27,523 bases of DNA from an uncultured Pseudomonas sp. (lineage in GTDB: Bacteria > Pseudomonadota > Gammaproteobacteria > Pseudomonadales > Pseudomonadaceae). Position 1 is the stretch's first letter. Each line of letters begins with the position of its first letter. Location of the stretch: the NCBI GenBank assembly GCA_943912755.1, contig CALTWF010000083.1, forward strand, positions 1 to 27,523, read 5' to 3'. Position numbers and translations under genes: made by a program. This document shows positions 1 to 8,235 of this stretch, piece after piece. Below the pieces are notes generated by a model. It was given only the letters and a program-made list of their open reading frames with translations, had not been told where the DNA came from and did no database searches.

Positions 1-1013
1 TCGACCCCAACCTGTTCGTCAAGGGCATCAGCTTCAAGCAGTACGCCGCCCTGCGTGATTCCATCGACCGGCCGCTGTTCAACCGCGTATTGCGCGGGCT
101 GTACGCGCCGGGTTCGACGGTCAAGCCGGAAGTGGCCATCGCCGGCCTCGACAGCGGCGTCACCACCCCCGGCAACCGGGTGTTCGACCCGGGCTACTAC
201 GAGTTGCCCAACTACGAGCACAAGTACCGCAACTGGAACCGCAGCGGCGATGGCTGGGTGGACATGTACACGGCGATCATGCGTTCCAACGACACCTACT
301 TCTACGACCTGGCGCACAAGCTCGGCATCGACCGCCTGCACGACTACATGGCGCGCTTCGGCCTGGGCGAGAAGGTCTCGCTGGACATGTTCGAAGAAGC
401 CCCGGGGCTGATGCCGTCGCAGCAATGGAAACGCGCCACCCGGCGCCAGGCCTGGTTCCCCGGCGAAACGCTGATCCTCGGCATCGGCCAGGGCTACATG
501 CAGGTCACCCCGCTGCAACTGGCCCAAGCCACCAGCCTGCTGGCGAGCAAGGGCAAATGGCACCGGCCGCACCTGGCGATGAGCGTGGGCGGCGCTGCGC
601 CGGTCGATCCCAACCCGATGCCGGATATCGTCCTGCACGACAGCCACGCCTGGGACCAGGTCAGCCAGGGCATGCAGATGGTCATGCACGATCCGCGCGG
701 CATCGCCCGGGCGGCGGCGGCCGGTGCGCAGTACCGCATCGCCGGCAAGAGCGGCACGGCCCAGGTGGTGGCGATCAAACAGGGCGAGCGTTACGACCGC
801 AACAAGACCCTGGAGCGGCATCGCGACAACGCCCTGTTCGTCGGCTTCGCCCCCGCCGACCACCCCAAGGTGGTGGTGGCGGTGATGATCGAGAACGGCG
901 AAGCCGGTGGCCGGGTGGCCGGGCCGGTGGTGCGGGAGGTGATGGATGCCTATCTGCTGGATGAGCAGGGGCATCTGCGCCCGCAGTACGCCGGCATCGC
1001 CCAGGCCAGGTAG
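1..1013 (+). CDS. mrdA: Penicillin-binding protein 2-type peptidoglycan transpeptidase (5' end missing)
   Basis: This is the C-terminal part of a class B penicillin-binding protein, a periplasmic DD-transpeptidase that crosslinks peptidoglycan during cell elongation. The reading frame is open from base 3, so the membrane anchor and N-terminal domain lie upstream of the window. The three transpeptidase motifs are present in order: SxxK as STVK (nt 114-125, with the nucleophilic serine at 114-116), SxN as SND (nt 285-293) and KSGT (nt 747-758). The sequence around them (YAPGSTVKP, SNDTYFYDLA, GIGQGYMQVTPLQLA) is of PBP2 type rather than PBP3/FtsI type. The usual elongation partner rodA does not follow. 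The next gene is convergent and unrelated, so this may be the second PBP2 paralog carried by some pseudomonads. The family is secure; which paralog it is remains inference. Confidence 0.9.
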   Translation, partial: DPNLFVKGISFKQYAALRDSIDRPLFNRVLRGLYAPGSTVKPEVAIAGLDSGVTTPGNRVFDPGYYELPNYEHKYRNWNRSGDGWVDMYTAIMRSNDTYFYDLAHKLGIDRLHDYMARFGLGEKVSLDMFEEAPGLMPSQQWKRATRRQAWFPGETLILGIGQGYMQVTPLQLAQATSLLASKGKWHRPHLAMSVGGAAPVDPNPMPDIVLHDSHAWDQVSQGMQMVMHDPRGIARAAAAGAQYRIAGKSGTAQVVAIKQGERYDRNKTLERHRDNALFVGFAPADHPKVVVAVMIENGEAGGRVAGPVVREVMDAYLLDEQGHLRPQYAGIAQAR

Positions 1014-1019
1014 CCCCCG

Positions 1020-1652
1020 CTAGGGCAGCTTGCCGTAGACACTGGTGGCGTTGAGCACCACGGAATACTGGAAGAAACTTTCTTCGTTGCGCCTTGGCGA
1101 CTTGTACACCGTGCACAGCAAGCGGAAGTCGCCCTCCGGGGTGACCATGTTGACCTTCTGCTGCTTGCGTATGGTCAGGTCAAGCGGTGCGGTGCTCAGC
1201 ACGCCGCTGCGCACCCCGTCGATCACGGCTTGCCTGACGTCGGTCCTGCGCAGTATCTGCCGCGCCTGGTCCTTCAGGCGTCCCAGGGCAGTGTTGATCG
1301 ACATCACGCAGCGCCGGTCCATCTCGGCCCCCAGGTCCTTGCCCTTGTCTTCCGCGCGCCACCAGTGGTTATCCGACTCGACGACTGGCTTCTGCATCGG
1401 CAACTTGATGTAAGGCGTCTTGCCCGGGACGAACAGCCCATCCTCGGCAAACACCCAGGTCACCGACTTGTGGAACCCCCGGTCGTAATGATCCGGCTTG
1501 TAGCGGGTGAGATAGCCCTTCACTTCCGCCACGGTGTACCAGCGCTTGGCATAGATGCTTCTGGTCTTGTCCTCGCCTGCGAACGCCGGCGGCAGCGCCA
1601 GCAGGCCAACGGCGACCGCCAGGGTCGCGCACTTCATTCCGATTGCTTTCAC
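1020..1652 (-). CDS. Secreted protein of unknown function
   Basis: I do not recognise this family. The predicted 210-residue protein has a Sec-type signal peptide (about residues 1-25: basic start, hydrophobic core, then PPAFA before GED), so the mature protein is probably periplasmic. It is basic and rich in aromatic residues (RWYT, WVFAEDGLF, NHWWRAEDKG). It has two cysteines after the signal peptide (about C115 and C180) that could form a disulfide. I chose the GTG at 1652 because GAGAGG lies six bases upstream. An ATG at 1637 would still leave a usable but shorter signal peptide. The gene lies 42 bp downstream of the ABC ATPase on the same strand with no visible terminator between, so co-transcription is likely. 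It converges on the PBP2 gene with only six bases between the stops. Confidence 0.75.
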   Translation of the reverse strand: MKAIGMKCATLAVAVGLLALPPAFAGEDKTRSIYAKRWYTVAEVKGYLTRYKPDHYDRGFHKSVTWVFAEDGLFVPGKTPYIKLPMQKPVVESDNHWWRAEDKGKDLGAEMDRRCVMSINTALGRLKDQARQILRRTDVRQAVIDGVRSGVLSTAPLDLTIRKQQKVNMVTPEGDFRLLCTVYKSPRRNEESFFQYSVVLNATSVYGKLP

Positions 1653-1694
1653 CGCATACCTCTCCCTTTGCCTGCGTACCCGAAAAACCAAGGA

Positions 1695-2468
1695 TCAACC
1701 GTGCCAGCAGCGATACCAGCCGTCCTGCTCGGTCAGGCGCAGGTCGGTCTGGTACAGGGCGGACAGGCGTTCGCTGGTCAGCACTTCGGCCTTGGGCCCG
1801 TCGGCGACGATGCGGCCCTTGTCGAGCAGGACCACCCGTTCGATCTCCGGGATGATCTCGTCGATATGGTGGGTGGTGATGATCATCGCGTGCTCGGCGC
1901 CGCAGAAGCGTCGCATCAGCTTGAGCATGCCCAGGCTGGCGCCCATGTCGAGGCCGTTGGCCGGCTCGTCGAGGATCAGCGCGCTCGGCTGGTGGACCAG
2001 GGCACGGGCCAGCAGCAGGCGGCGGCGCTGGCCGGTGGACAGGCGCTGGAACATGGTCTGCTCGTGGCCGGACATTTCCACCACGGCCAGCAGTTCGCGG
2101 GCCTTGTCCAGCTGTTCGGCGCTCGGTTGCAGGTGGCCGTGGGCGCCGATGGAACCGAAGAAGCCGGAGACCACCACGTCCAGGGCCTGGGTGTAGGGCG
2201 TGTAGTCGTCCTGCAGGTCCTGGGAGACAAAGCCGATGCGGCTGCGCAGGGCCCACAGGTTGACGGTGTCGCTGCCGAACAGGCGCAGATGGCTGCCCTC
2301 GCGCTCCACCGGGTACAGCTCGCGGGTGATCAGCTTGAGCAGGGTGCTCTTGCCCGCGCCGTTGGGGCCGAGGATGGCGACCTTCTCGCCTTCGCCGATA
2401 TGCAGGGAGAAACCCTCCAGCACGCGGGTCTGCTGCTGGAAGGCGGTGACGTTGTGGATATCGATCAT
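1695..2468 (-). CDS. Orphan ABC transporter ATP-binding protein
   Basis: This is a single-domain ABC ATPase of 257 residues with every catalytic element: Walker A GPNGAGKST (34-42), Q-loop Gln (about 83), signature LSTGQ (143-147), Walker B ALILDE (163-168) and the switch histidine in TTHH (about 200). The signature differs from the usual LSGGQ by Thr for Gly and is followed by a basic RRR run. No permease or substrate-binding protein is encoded nearby. The ATPase must therefore work with a membrane partner encoded elsewhere or have a non-transport role. The sequence resembles the ModF/YlmA-like group of soluble ATPases, but I cannot assign a substrate. It is followed in the same direction by the unknown secreted protein. 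The REP element upstream separates it from the efflux operon. Confidence 0.85.
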   Translation of the reverse strand: MIDIHNVTAFQQQTRVLEGFSLHIGEGEKVAILGPNGAGKSTLLKLITRELYPVEREGSHLRLFGSDTVNLWALRSRIGFVSQDLQDDYTPYTQALDVVVSGFFGSIGAHGHLQPSAEQLDKARELLAVVEMSGHEQTMFQRLSTGQRRRLLLARALVHQPSALILDEPANGLDMGASLGMLKLMRRFCGAEHAMIITTHHIDEIIPEIERVVLLDKGRIVADGPKAEVLTSERLSALYQTDLRLTEQDGWYRCWHG

Positions 2469-2550
2469 CGGGGGGCTCTTGGCTGCCTTGTGTAACAGGA
2501 GTTTGCCAGAGGCATTGGGTCACCAGCAGGGTTTTTATTGTTCTTTCGGG

Positions 2551-2605
2551 CCTCATCGCGGGTGAACCCGCTCCCACAATGGTCCGCGTGGGGCTCACCC
2601 GCGCC
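2551..2605. repeat. REP element with a degenerate inverted mate overlapping a stop codon
   Basis: On the minus strand, GTGGGAGCGGGTTCACCCGC followed by GATGAGGCC is a canonical Pseudomonas REP unit. Its core palindrome GCGGGT-GA-ACCCGC is at 2558-2571 (plus-strand reading). About 15 bp away on the plus strand, GTGGGGCTCACCCGCGCC (2588-2605) looks like an inverted mate with an internal deletion. It contains the stop codon of the outer-membrane efflux gene (2595-2597). The element sits between that gene and the downstream ABC ATPase, where it could end or stabilise the efflux mRNA. Confidence 0.7.
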
Positions 2606-3980
2606 AGGCCAGGGCCTTGTACAACGCCACGGCATTGCCATACGACGCGGTCTCCGCCACGGCGATCTGCTGGCGCAGGCGCAATAGCTCGCGCTGGCTT
2701 TCCAGCACCGCCTGGTAGCTGCCGGAACCCGCTTCGTAGCGCCGGCTGGCGATGTCGAACGCCGCTTGCCCGTGTCGCGCCGACTGGACCAGGGTCTGCA
2801 AATAGCGCTGATGCTCGCTCAACTCGACCACCGCACCCTCGACCTCCTCCAGCGCCACCAGCAGCACCTGCTCGAACCGCGCGCCCTCGCCCGCCGAACG
2901 CGCCTGGGCGGCGCGCAATCGCGCGCGGGTGCTGCCGAGGTCGAGCGCCGGCCAGGTCAGGCCCGGCGCCAGTTCGAAGGCCCGCGACGCACTGCCCAGG
3001 TCGCCGTCACGCAAGGCGAAGAAGCCGATGAACCCACCCAGGTTCAGGCGCGGGTACAGATCAGCAGTGGCCGCCCCGACGTCCTCCACCCGCGCCGCCA
3101 GCAAGCGCTCGGCCTGCTGCACATCCGGCCGGTTGCGAATCAGCCGGTCCACATCGCCCAACGGCAACTGCCGCGCCAGCGGGATCGGCGGCAAGCGCCC
3201 GAGTTCCACCTCGACATGGCCGGGCCGCTGTCCGCACAACACCGCCAGCCGATACAGGCTGCGCTGCAACCGACTTTGCAGCGGCGCGATCGAGGCCTCG
3301 GCACGCAGCAGGTTGCCCTGGGCGCTTTCCCGGTCCTCGGGCAGGCCGCTGCCCGCCGCCAGTTGCGCCTCGACCATGCGCAGCGTCTCGCGCCAACTGC
3401 GCACCTCGTCGGCGGCCAGGGCCAGTTGCCGGCGCTGCCCCTGGGCGTCGAACCAGGTCCGCGCCACCTCGGCGGCGAGGCTCAGCCTTGCCTGGTCAAG
3501 ATCCGCCTGCGACGCCTCGACCCGCGCCTGCGCGGCGCGACCGAGGTGATCGAGGCGGCCAAAAAGGTCGAGCTCCCATTGCAGATCCAGTCCCGCCCGC
3601 CACGACTCGGCCAGGCTGCGCTGCGGTGCCGCACCCGTCACGACCTGCTGCTCCAGGCTGCGCTGGTAACCCGCCTCGCCGGTGATTCGCGGATAGCGCT
3701 GGAGGTCCTGCTCGTCGAGCCCGGCCCGGGCCAGCAACAGGTTGGCGTGGGCCTGGCGCAAATCGTTGTTCTGCGCCAGGGCCAGATCGATCAGACGGGT
3801 CAATTGCGCATCGTCGAAAAAGCTCCACCAGTTCGGCTGGGGTTGCCCGCTAGCGCTAGAGAATCCACCTGCCTGCGGGCTGCTCAGCGCGATGGGCGCG
3901 ACGTCCGGCTGCCGGTATTCAGGCCCGACACTGCATGCCGCCAGAGCGATGGCCACAGCCAGCACGATCAAAGACTTCAT
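2595..3980 (-). CDS. opmD: RND efflux outer-membrane lipoprotein (OprM/OpmD/NodT family)
   Basis: This is the outer-membrane channel of the tripartite pump encoded just upstream; trimers of this family form the exit duct. It starts with a lipoprotein signal peptide with lipobox LAAC (Cys at about residue 16), followed by SVGPEYRQP, which is typical of OprM-type channels. The long alternating Ala/Leu/Gln/Arg-rich stretches fit the two repeated outer membrane efflux domains, and about 461 residues is normal. An in-frame ATG at 3986 has no spacing from the Shine-Dalgarno. I prefer the ATG at 3980, where TGAGGA (3992-3987) lies six bases upstream and overlaps the pump stop codon, suggesting translational coupling. 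The symbol rests on the mexH-mexI-opmD order and SoxR context rather than a sequence comparison. The last codons lie inside a degenerate REP unit. Confidence 0.85.
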   Translation of the reverse strand: MKSLIVLAVAIALAACSVGPEYRQPDVAPIALSSPQAGGFSSASGQPQPNWWSFFDDAQLTRLIDLALAQNNDLRQAHANLLLARAGLDEQDLQRYPRITGEAGYQRSLEQQVVTGAAPQRSLAESWRAGLDLQWELDLFGRLDHLGRAAQARVEASQADLDQARLSLAAEVARTWFDAQGQRRQLALAADEVRSWRETLRMVEAQLAAGSGLPEDRESAQGNLLRAEASIAPLQSRLQRSLYRLAVLCGQRPGHVEVELGRLPPIPLARQLPLGDVDRLIRNRPDVQQAERLLAARVEDVGAATADLYPRLNLGGFIGFFALRDGDLGSASRAFELAPGLTWPALDLGSTRARLRAAQARSAGEGARFEQVLLVALEEVEGAVVELSEHQRYLQTLVQSARHGQAAFDIASRRYEAGSGSYQAVLESQRELLRLRQQIAVAETASYGNAVALYKALAWRG

Positions 3981-3989
3981 AAGCATTCC

Positions 3990-6900
3990 TCAAGCCCCCA
4001 GGCTGTGTTCGGCGTCCGCCAGTTGCTGCTTGCGCGCACCGTGCACCCGGTGGTCGCGGGCCAGCCATGAATAAAGGGTGGGCAGCACGAACAGGGTGAA
4101 CAGCGTGCCCACCAGCATCCCGCAGACGATCACCACGCCCAGGCCGAAGCGGCTGGCAGCCCCGGCGCCGCTGGCGAACAGCAGCGGTACCACGCCGAAG
4201 GTCATCGCCGCGGTGGTCATCAGCACCGGGCGCAGGCGGATCTGTGCGGCGCGGATGATCGCGGCGGCGCGGTCGAGGTTGTCGCGCACCTGGATCTCGT
4301 TGGCGAACTCGACCATCAGGATGCCGTGCTTGCTGATCAGGCCGATCAGGGTCACCAGGCCGATCTGCGTGTAGATGTTCAGGGTCGCCCAACCCAGCGC
4401 CAGGGGCAGCAGCGCGCCGCAGATCGACAGCGGCACGGTGACCAGGATGATCAGCGGATCGACCAGGCTTTCGTATTGGGCGGCGAGCACCAGGTAGATC
4501 ACCACCAGCGCCGCCAGGAACGCCCACACCAGCGCCTGGCCTTCCTGCACGTACTGCCGCGACTCCGACTGCCAGTCATGGCTGAAACCCGGCGGCAGCT
4601 CGCTGGCCAGCCCTTCGAGGAAGGCCACCGCCTGGCCCTGGGAAACCCCCGGCGCCGGGATCGCCTGCAAGGTGCTGGCGTTCTGCTGGTCGAACTGCAG
4701 CAGGCGGTTGGGGGCCACGTCCATCTGCATGCGCACCACGCTGGACAGCGGCACCAGGCGTCCATCGTCGGTGCGCACGTAGTGCCGGGCCAGGGCCTGC
4801 GGGGTCAGCCGTTGGTCGTGGATGCTCTGCGGGATCACATCGTAGGAGCGGCCGTACAGGGCGAAGCGGTTGATGTACTGCTCGCCCACCAGTACCGCCA
4901 GGGCGTCGCCGATGTCCTGCATGGCAATGCCGAGGCTGGCGGCCTTGGCCCGGTCGATGGTCAGGCGCAGCACCGGGTTGTCGTAGTCCAGGTCGCTGTC
5001 GACCACGACGAACAGGCCACTCTCGCGGGCGCGCTGCTTGAGCCCTTCCATGGTCTGGTACAGCTGCGGGTAGTCCAAGGCGCTGCGCAGCACCATCTGC
5101 ACCGGCAGGCCACCGCTGGAGCCCGGCAGCGGCGCCACCTGGAAGGCGAAGATGCTGCTGCCCTCGACCTCGCCCACCGCATGCTGCAACTCGGCCTGGA
5201 CCTCGGCGGCGGAGCGCGCGCGGGCGTCCCAGGCGCTGAGGTTGATCCCGCCGAAGCTCGCCGCCGGGCCGTCGGTGCCGTTGATGATCCAGGTATCGGT
5301 GGTTTCCGGGATCGACTTCATCACCCGGTCGAGCTTGCTGGCGAAACGCTCGGCGTAGTCGAGGTTGGCGTACTGCGGCGACTTGATCGCGGTGAGCACT
5401 GCCGCCTGGTCCTCGGCCGGCGCCAGTTCGCGCTGCGCCTGCTGGTACAGCCAGGGCAGGCTCAGGCACACCAGCAGGGCAACGCCACCGCTGACCCAGC
5501 GCCGCGCCAGCGAACCCGCCAGCACACCGCCATAGCCCTCCCCCAGCGCCGCGAAGAGCTTTTCCGCCAGCCTGGCCATCGGCCCTTCCTGCAGGCCTGG
5601 CTTGAGCAACAGCGAGCTCATCACCGGCGACAGGGTCAGGGCGACGACGCCGGAGACGATCACCGCCCCCGCCAGGGTCAGGGCGAACTCACGAAACAGC
5701 GCGCCGGTCAGCCCGCCCATCAGGCCGATGGGGGCGTACACCGCCGCCAGGGTCAGGGTCATGGCCAGCACCGGCCCGGCGATTTCCCGGGCACCGGCCA
5801 GCGCTGCGGCCACCGGGGTACGGCCTTCTTCTATATGGCGGTGGACGTTTTCCACCACGACGATGGCGTCATCCACCACCAGGCCGATGGCCAGGACCAT
5901 GGCCAGCAGGGTGAGCAGGTTGAGGCTGAAACCGCAGGCCAGCATCAGCGCGGCGGCACCGAGCATCGACAGGGGAATCGCCAGCACCGGGATCGCCACG
6001 CTGCGCAGCGAGCCCAGGCACAGCCAGATCACCAGCACGACGATCAGCATCGCCTCCAGCAAGGTATGCAGCACCTCGTCGATGGAAGCCTCGATAAAGC
6101 GCGCGGTCTCGTAGGCCAGCGCCACCTTCACCCCCGGCGGCAGGGTCTGCTGGATCTGCGGCAGCAGCTTGCGGATGCCGTCGACGATCACCAGCGGGTT
6201 GCCCGAGGGCGTGGGAAACAGGCCGAGGTGCACCGCCGGCTTGCCGCCCATGCTGGCGCTGGTCTGGGTCATCGCCGCGCTCAGCTCGACCGTGCCGATA
6301 TCGCGCAGGCGTACCAGGTCGCGGCCGTCGTTGCGCACGACGAGGTCGCGGAACGCCTCGACGCTGGTCAGGTCGGTGTCGACGCGGATATCGGCGAGCA
6401 CGTATTGCCCGCGCACCTGGCCCGGGGTGGCCTGGTAGTTGTTGCGCCGTACCGCTTCGGCCACGTCGGCGGCGGTCACTCCGCGGCCGGCCATGCGCTC
6501 GCTGTCCAGCCACAGGCGCATGGCCAGGGTCTGGCCGCCGAAGGTCTGCACCTTGACCACCCCGTCGATCCCGGAGAACTGCGGCTCGACCACCCGCGAC
6601 AGGTAGTCGCTGAGTTCGGGAATCGACAGGCTATCGCTGGAAAAGCCGACGTAGGCCACCGCCGTGGAATCGCCCGCCGACAGCTCGACCACCGGGTCGT
6701 AGGCCTTTTCCGGCAGGCGATAGCGCACCTGGTTGACCTTGGCCATGGCCTGGGTGAGGGCCTGGGTCGAGTCGCGGTTGAGGGTCATGCGCAGGGTGAT
6801 GGTGCTGCGCCCCTGGATCGACGAGGACGACAGGTAGTCGATGCCCTCCACCGAAGACACCGCCTGGGTGATCGGCTGGGTAACGAAGCCCTGCATCAGC

Positions 6901-7070
6901 TCGGCGGAAGCGCCGGGGTACTCGGTGGTGATGCTGATGGTCGAGCTTTCCAGCAAGGGGTACTGGCGGATCGGCAATTGCCCCAGGGCGAACAGGCCCA
7001 TCAGGGTGATCAGGGCGCTGACCACCAGGGCCAGCACCGGGCGCCGGACGAACAGGTCGGTGAACTTCAT
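3990..7070 (-). CDS. mexI: RND efflux pump inner-membrane transporter, MexI-like
   Basis: This is a proton-driven HAE1-type RND transporter of 1026 residues, the expected full length. It exports amphiphilic compounds from the periplasm and inner-membrane leaflet through the adaptor and outer-membrane channel. The N-terminus has the family start FTDLFVRRPVLALVVS, followed by the first transmembrane helix and QLPIRQYP. The paired proton-relay aspartates sit in GLVVDDAIVVVEN (about D400/D401). The two large periplasmic loops and twelve hydrophobic helices are present in the usual order. The first 100 residues closely match what I remember of P. aeruginosa MexI, more than MexB or MexF. The start overlaps the adaptor stop by four bases (ATGA). 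Its SoxR-type promoter and phenazine-pump relatives suggest redox-active substrates, which is inference. Confidence 0.93.
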   Translation of the reverse strand: MKFTDLFVRRPVLALVVSALITLMGLFALGQLPIRQYPLLESSTISITTEYPGASAELMQGFVTQPITQAVSSVEGIDYLSSSSIQGRSTITLRMTLNRDSTQALTQAMAKVNQVRYRLPEKAYDPVVELSAGDSTAVAYVGFSSDSLSIPELSDYLSRVVEPQFSGIDGVVKVQTFGGQTLAMRLWLDSERMAGRGVTAADVAEAVRRNNYQATPGQVRGQYVLADIRVDTDLTSVEAFRDLVVRNDGRDLVRLRDIGTVELSAAMTQTSASMGGKPAVHLGLFPTPSGNPLVIVDGIRKLLPQIQQTLPPGVKVALAYETARFIEASIDEVLHTLLEAMLIVVLVIWLCLGSLRSVAIPVLAIPLSMLGAAALMLACGFSLNLLTLLAMVLAIGLVVDDAIVVVENVHRHIEEGRTPVAAALAGAREIAGPVLAMTLTLAAVYAPIGLMGGLTGALFREFALTLAGAVIVSGVVALTLSPVMSSLLLKPGLQEGPMARLAEKLFAALGEGYGGVLAGSLARRWVSGGVALLVCLSLPWLYQQAQRELAPAEDQAAVLTAIKSPQYANLDYAERFASKLDRVMKSIPETTDTWIINGTDGPAASFGGINLSAWDARARSAAEVQAELQHAVGEVEGSSIFAFQVAPLPGSSGGLPVQMVLRSALDYPQLYQTMEGLKQRARESGLFVVVDSDLDYDNPVLRLTIDRAKAASLGIAMQDIGDALAVLVGEQYINRFALYGRSYDVIPQSIHDQRLTPQALARHYVRTDDGRLVPLSSVVRMQMDVAPNRLLQFDQQNASTLQAIPAPGVSQGQAVAFLEGLASELPPGFSHDWQSESRQYVQEGQALVWAFLAALVVIYLVLAAQYESLVDPLIILVTVPLSICGALLPLALGWATLNIYTQIGLVTLIGLISKHGILMVEFANEIQVRDNLDRAAAIIRAAQIRLRPVLMTTAAMTFGVVPLLFASGAGAASRFGLGVVIVCGMLVGTLFTLFVLPTLYSWLARDHRVHGARKQQLADAEHSLGA

Positions 7071-8149
7071 GGCTGGCGTTCCCCGCCGAGGCTGTCCTCG
7101 GCCACGGCTTCGACCGCCATGCCGTCGCTCAACCTGAGCTGGCCGGACACCACCACCTGCTCGCCTGCGGCCAGCCCGGAGGTGATCTCCACCCGGCCCT
7201 GCCAGCGTTCGCCGGTGCTCACCCCGACCCGGCTGACGCGCAGGCCACCGTCGTCCTGGCGGGCGACGAACACGGTCTGGCCGTAGGCCGTGTAGGTGAC
7301 GGCGGTTTCCGGCAGCGACAACACGCTGGGCGCCTGCCGGGCGGCGAGGCGCACGCTGGCATACATGCCGGGTTGCAGGCGCCCGTCCGGGCTGGCCAGG
7401 ACCGCCTGCACCTGGACCAGGCGCGAGGCGCTGATCACCGGGTCGATGGCGCTGATCTGCGCGGTGAAAGGCTGCTCCGGCAGCGCGTCGACGCTCAGTT
7501 GCAGGGTTTGCCCGTGCTGCAGCCCGGCGCCGGCCTGCTCGTCGACGGAGAAGTTGACCCGCAGCTGGTCCGGGTCGACCAGGCTGGCGATGGGTTCACC
7601 GGCGTTGAGGTATTGCCCCTGGTGCACCCGGCGGATGCCCAGCTTGCCGGCGAACGGCGCGACGATGGCCTTCTGCGCGATGCGCGCCTCGATCTGCTGC
7701 AACTCGCCCCTGGCCATGTCCACGGCGGTGCCAGCGTTGTCCAACTGCTCCTGGGTGGTGACGCCGGAGGCGCGCAGCTTGCGCGCGCGTTCCAGCAGCG
7801 CTGCGGCATTGCGCAGTTGCGCGCGCAGGCGCAGCCGCTCGGCCTGCTCAGGTGCATCGTTGAGCTGCACCAGCAGTTGCCCGGCCTTGACCACCTGCCC
7901 CGACTCGAAGGCAATGCGCGTCACCCGGCCTGCGCTTTCCGCCGCCAGTTGCACCTGGTTGGCGGCTTCCAGCTCGCCCACGGCAAAGCGCTGCCGGGGT
8001 GCCGGCACCAGGGTGACACTGGCCAGTGCCACCTTGGTCGCTGGCCAGGCCGCACTGGCCTGGGCCGGCGCCGTCCTGTCCATGACAATCACCAGAACCA
8101 ACCCGCCCAGGGCCAACGCCCCGCCTCCCCACCACAGCTTCTTGCCCAT
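7067..8149 (-). CDS. mexH: RND efflux periplasmic adaptor (membrane fusion protein), MexH-like
   Basis: This is the first gene of the efflux operon and encodes the periplasmic adaptor linking the RND pump to the outer-membrane channel. The 360-residue protein begins with a single uncleaved-looking membrane anchor (about residues 6-23) and has no lipobox. It then shows the split lipoyl/barrel-sandwich halves (GRVTRIAFESGQVVKAGQLLVQLND and IVAPFAGKLGIRRVHQGQYLNAGEP) around an alpha-helical hairpin, and a beta-barrel domain (LRVNFSVDEQ). These are the standard HlyD/AcrA-family parts in order. A purine-rich GGGGCGGAG precedes the ATG. Transcription should start from the SoxR-controlled promoter about 50 bp upstream. 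No mexG-like DoxX-type gene precedes it, unlike P. aeruginosa mexGHI-opmD. Confidence 0.9.
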   Translation of the reverse strand: MGKKLWWGGGALALGGLVLVIVMDRTAPAQASAAWPATKVALASVTLVPAPRQRFAVGELEAANQVQLAAESAGRVTRIAFESGQVVKAGQLLVQLNDAPEQAERLRLRAQLRNAAALLERARKLRASGVTTQEQLDNAGTAVDMARGELQQIEARIAQKAIVAPFAGKLGIRRVHQGQYLNAGEPIASLVDPDQLRVNFSVDEQAGAGLQHGQTLQLSVDALPEQPFTAQISAIDPVISASRLVQVQAVLASPDGRLQPGMYASVRLAARQAPSVLSLPETAVTYTAYGQTVFVARQDDGGLRVSRVGVSTGERWQGRVEITSGLAAGEQVVVSGQLRLSDGMAVEAVAEDSLGGERQP

Positions 8150-8174
8150 GCTCCGCCCCGCTGACCGATGATGA

Positions 8175-8192
8175 TTCCTGCGCTTGCAGGAA
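8175..8192 (-). other. Short hairpin in the mexH leader
   Basis: TTCCTGC (8175-8181) and GCAGGAA (8186-8192) form a perfect 7-bp stem with a GCTT loop. If transcription starts about seven bases after the -10 box, this hairpin would lie almost at the 5' end of the efflux mRNA and might protect it from decay. It has no T-tract, so it is not a terminator. Confidence 0.45.
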
Positions 8193-8204
8193 CGACGGGG
8201 CGGG

Positions 8205-8235
8205 ACTATAAAACCTCAACTTTACTTGAGGTCAA
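8205..8235 (-). promoter_or_regulatory. SoxR-controlled promoter of mexHI-opmD, with the SoxR box in its spacer
   Basis: Read on the minus strand there is a -35 TTGACC (8235-8230) and a -10 TATAGT (8210-8205), separated by 19 bp (8229-8211). A 19-bp spacer is the overlong spacing typical of promoters remodelled by MerR-family activators. The sequence CCTCAACTTTACTTGAGG (8214-8231) spans the spacer, and its half-sites CCTCAA and TTGAGG match the SoxR operator consensus. It ends 13 bp before the soxR start codon, so SoxR bound there could also repress its own gene. Confidence 0.92.

Noticed and set aside
4326..7286. A 986-codon open frame antisense to the RND pump gene
   Set aside because: It mirrors the pump gene codon by codon in a GC-rich background, is made largely of Gln, His, Arg, Gly and Ala, and has no recognisable domain.
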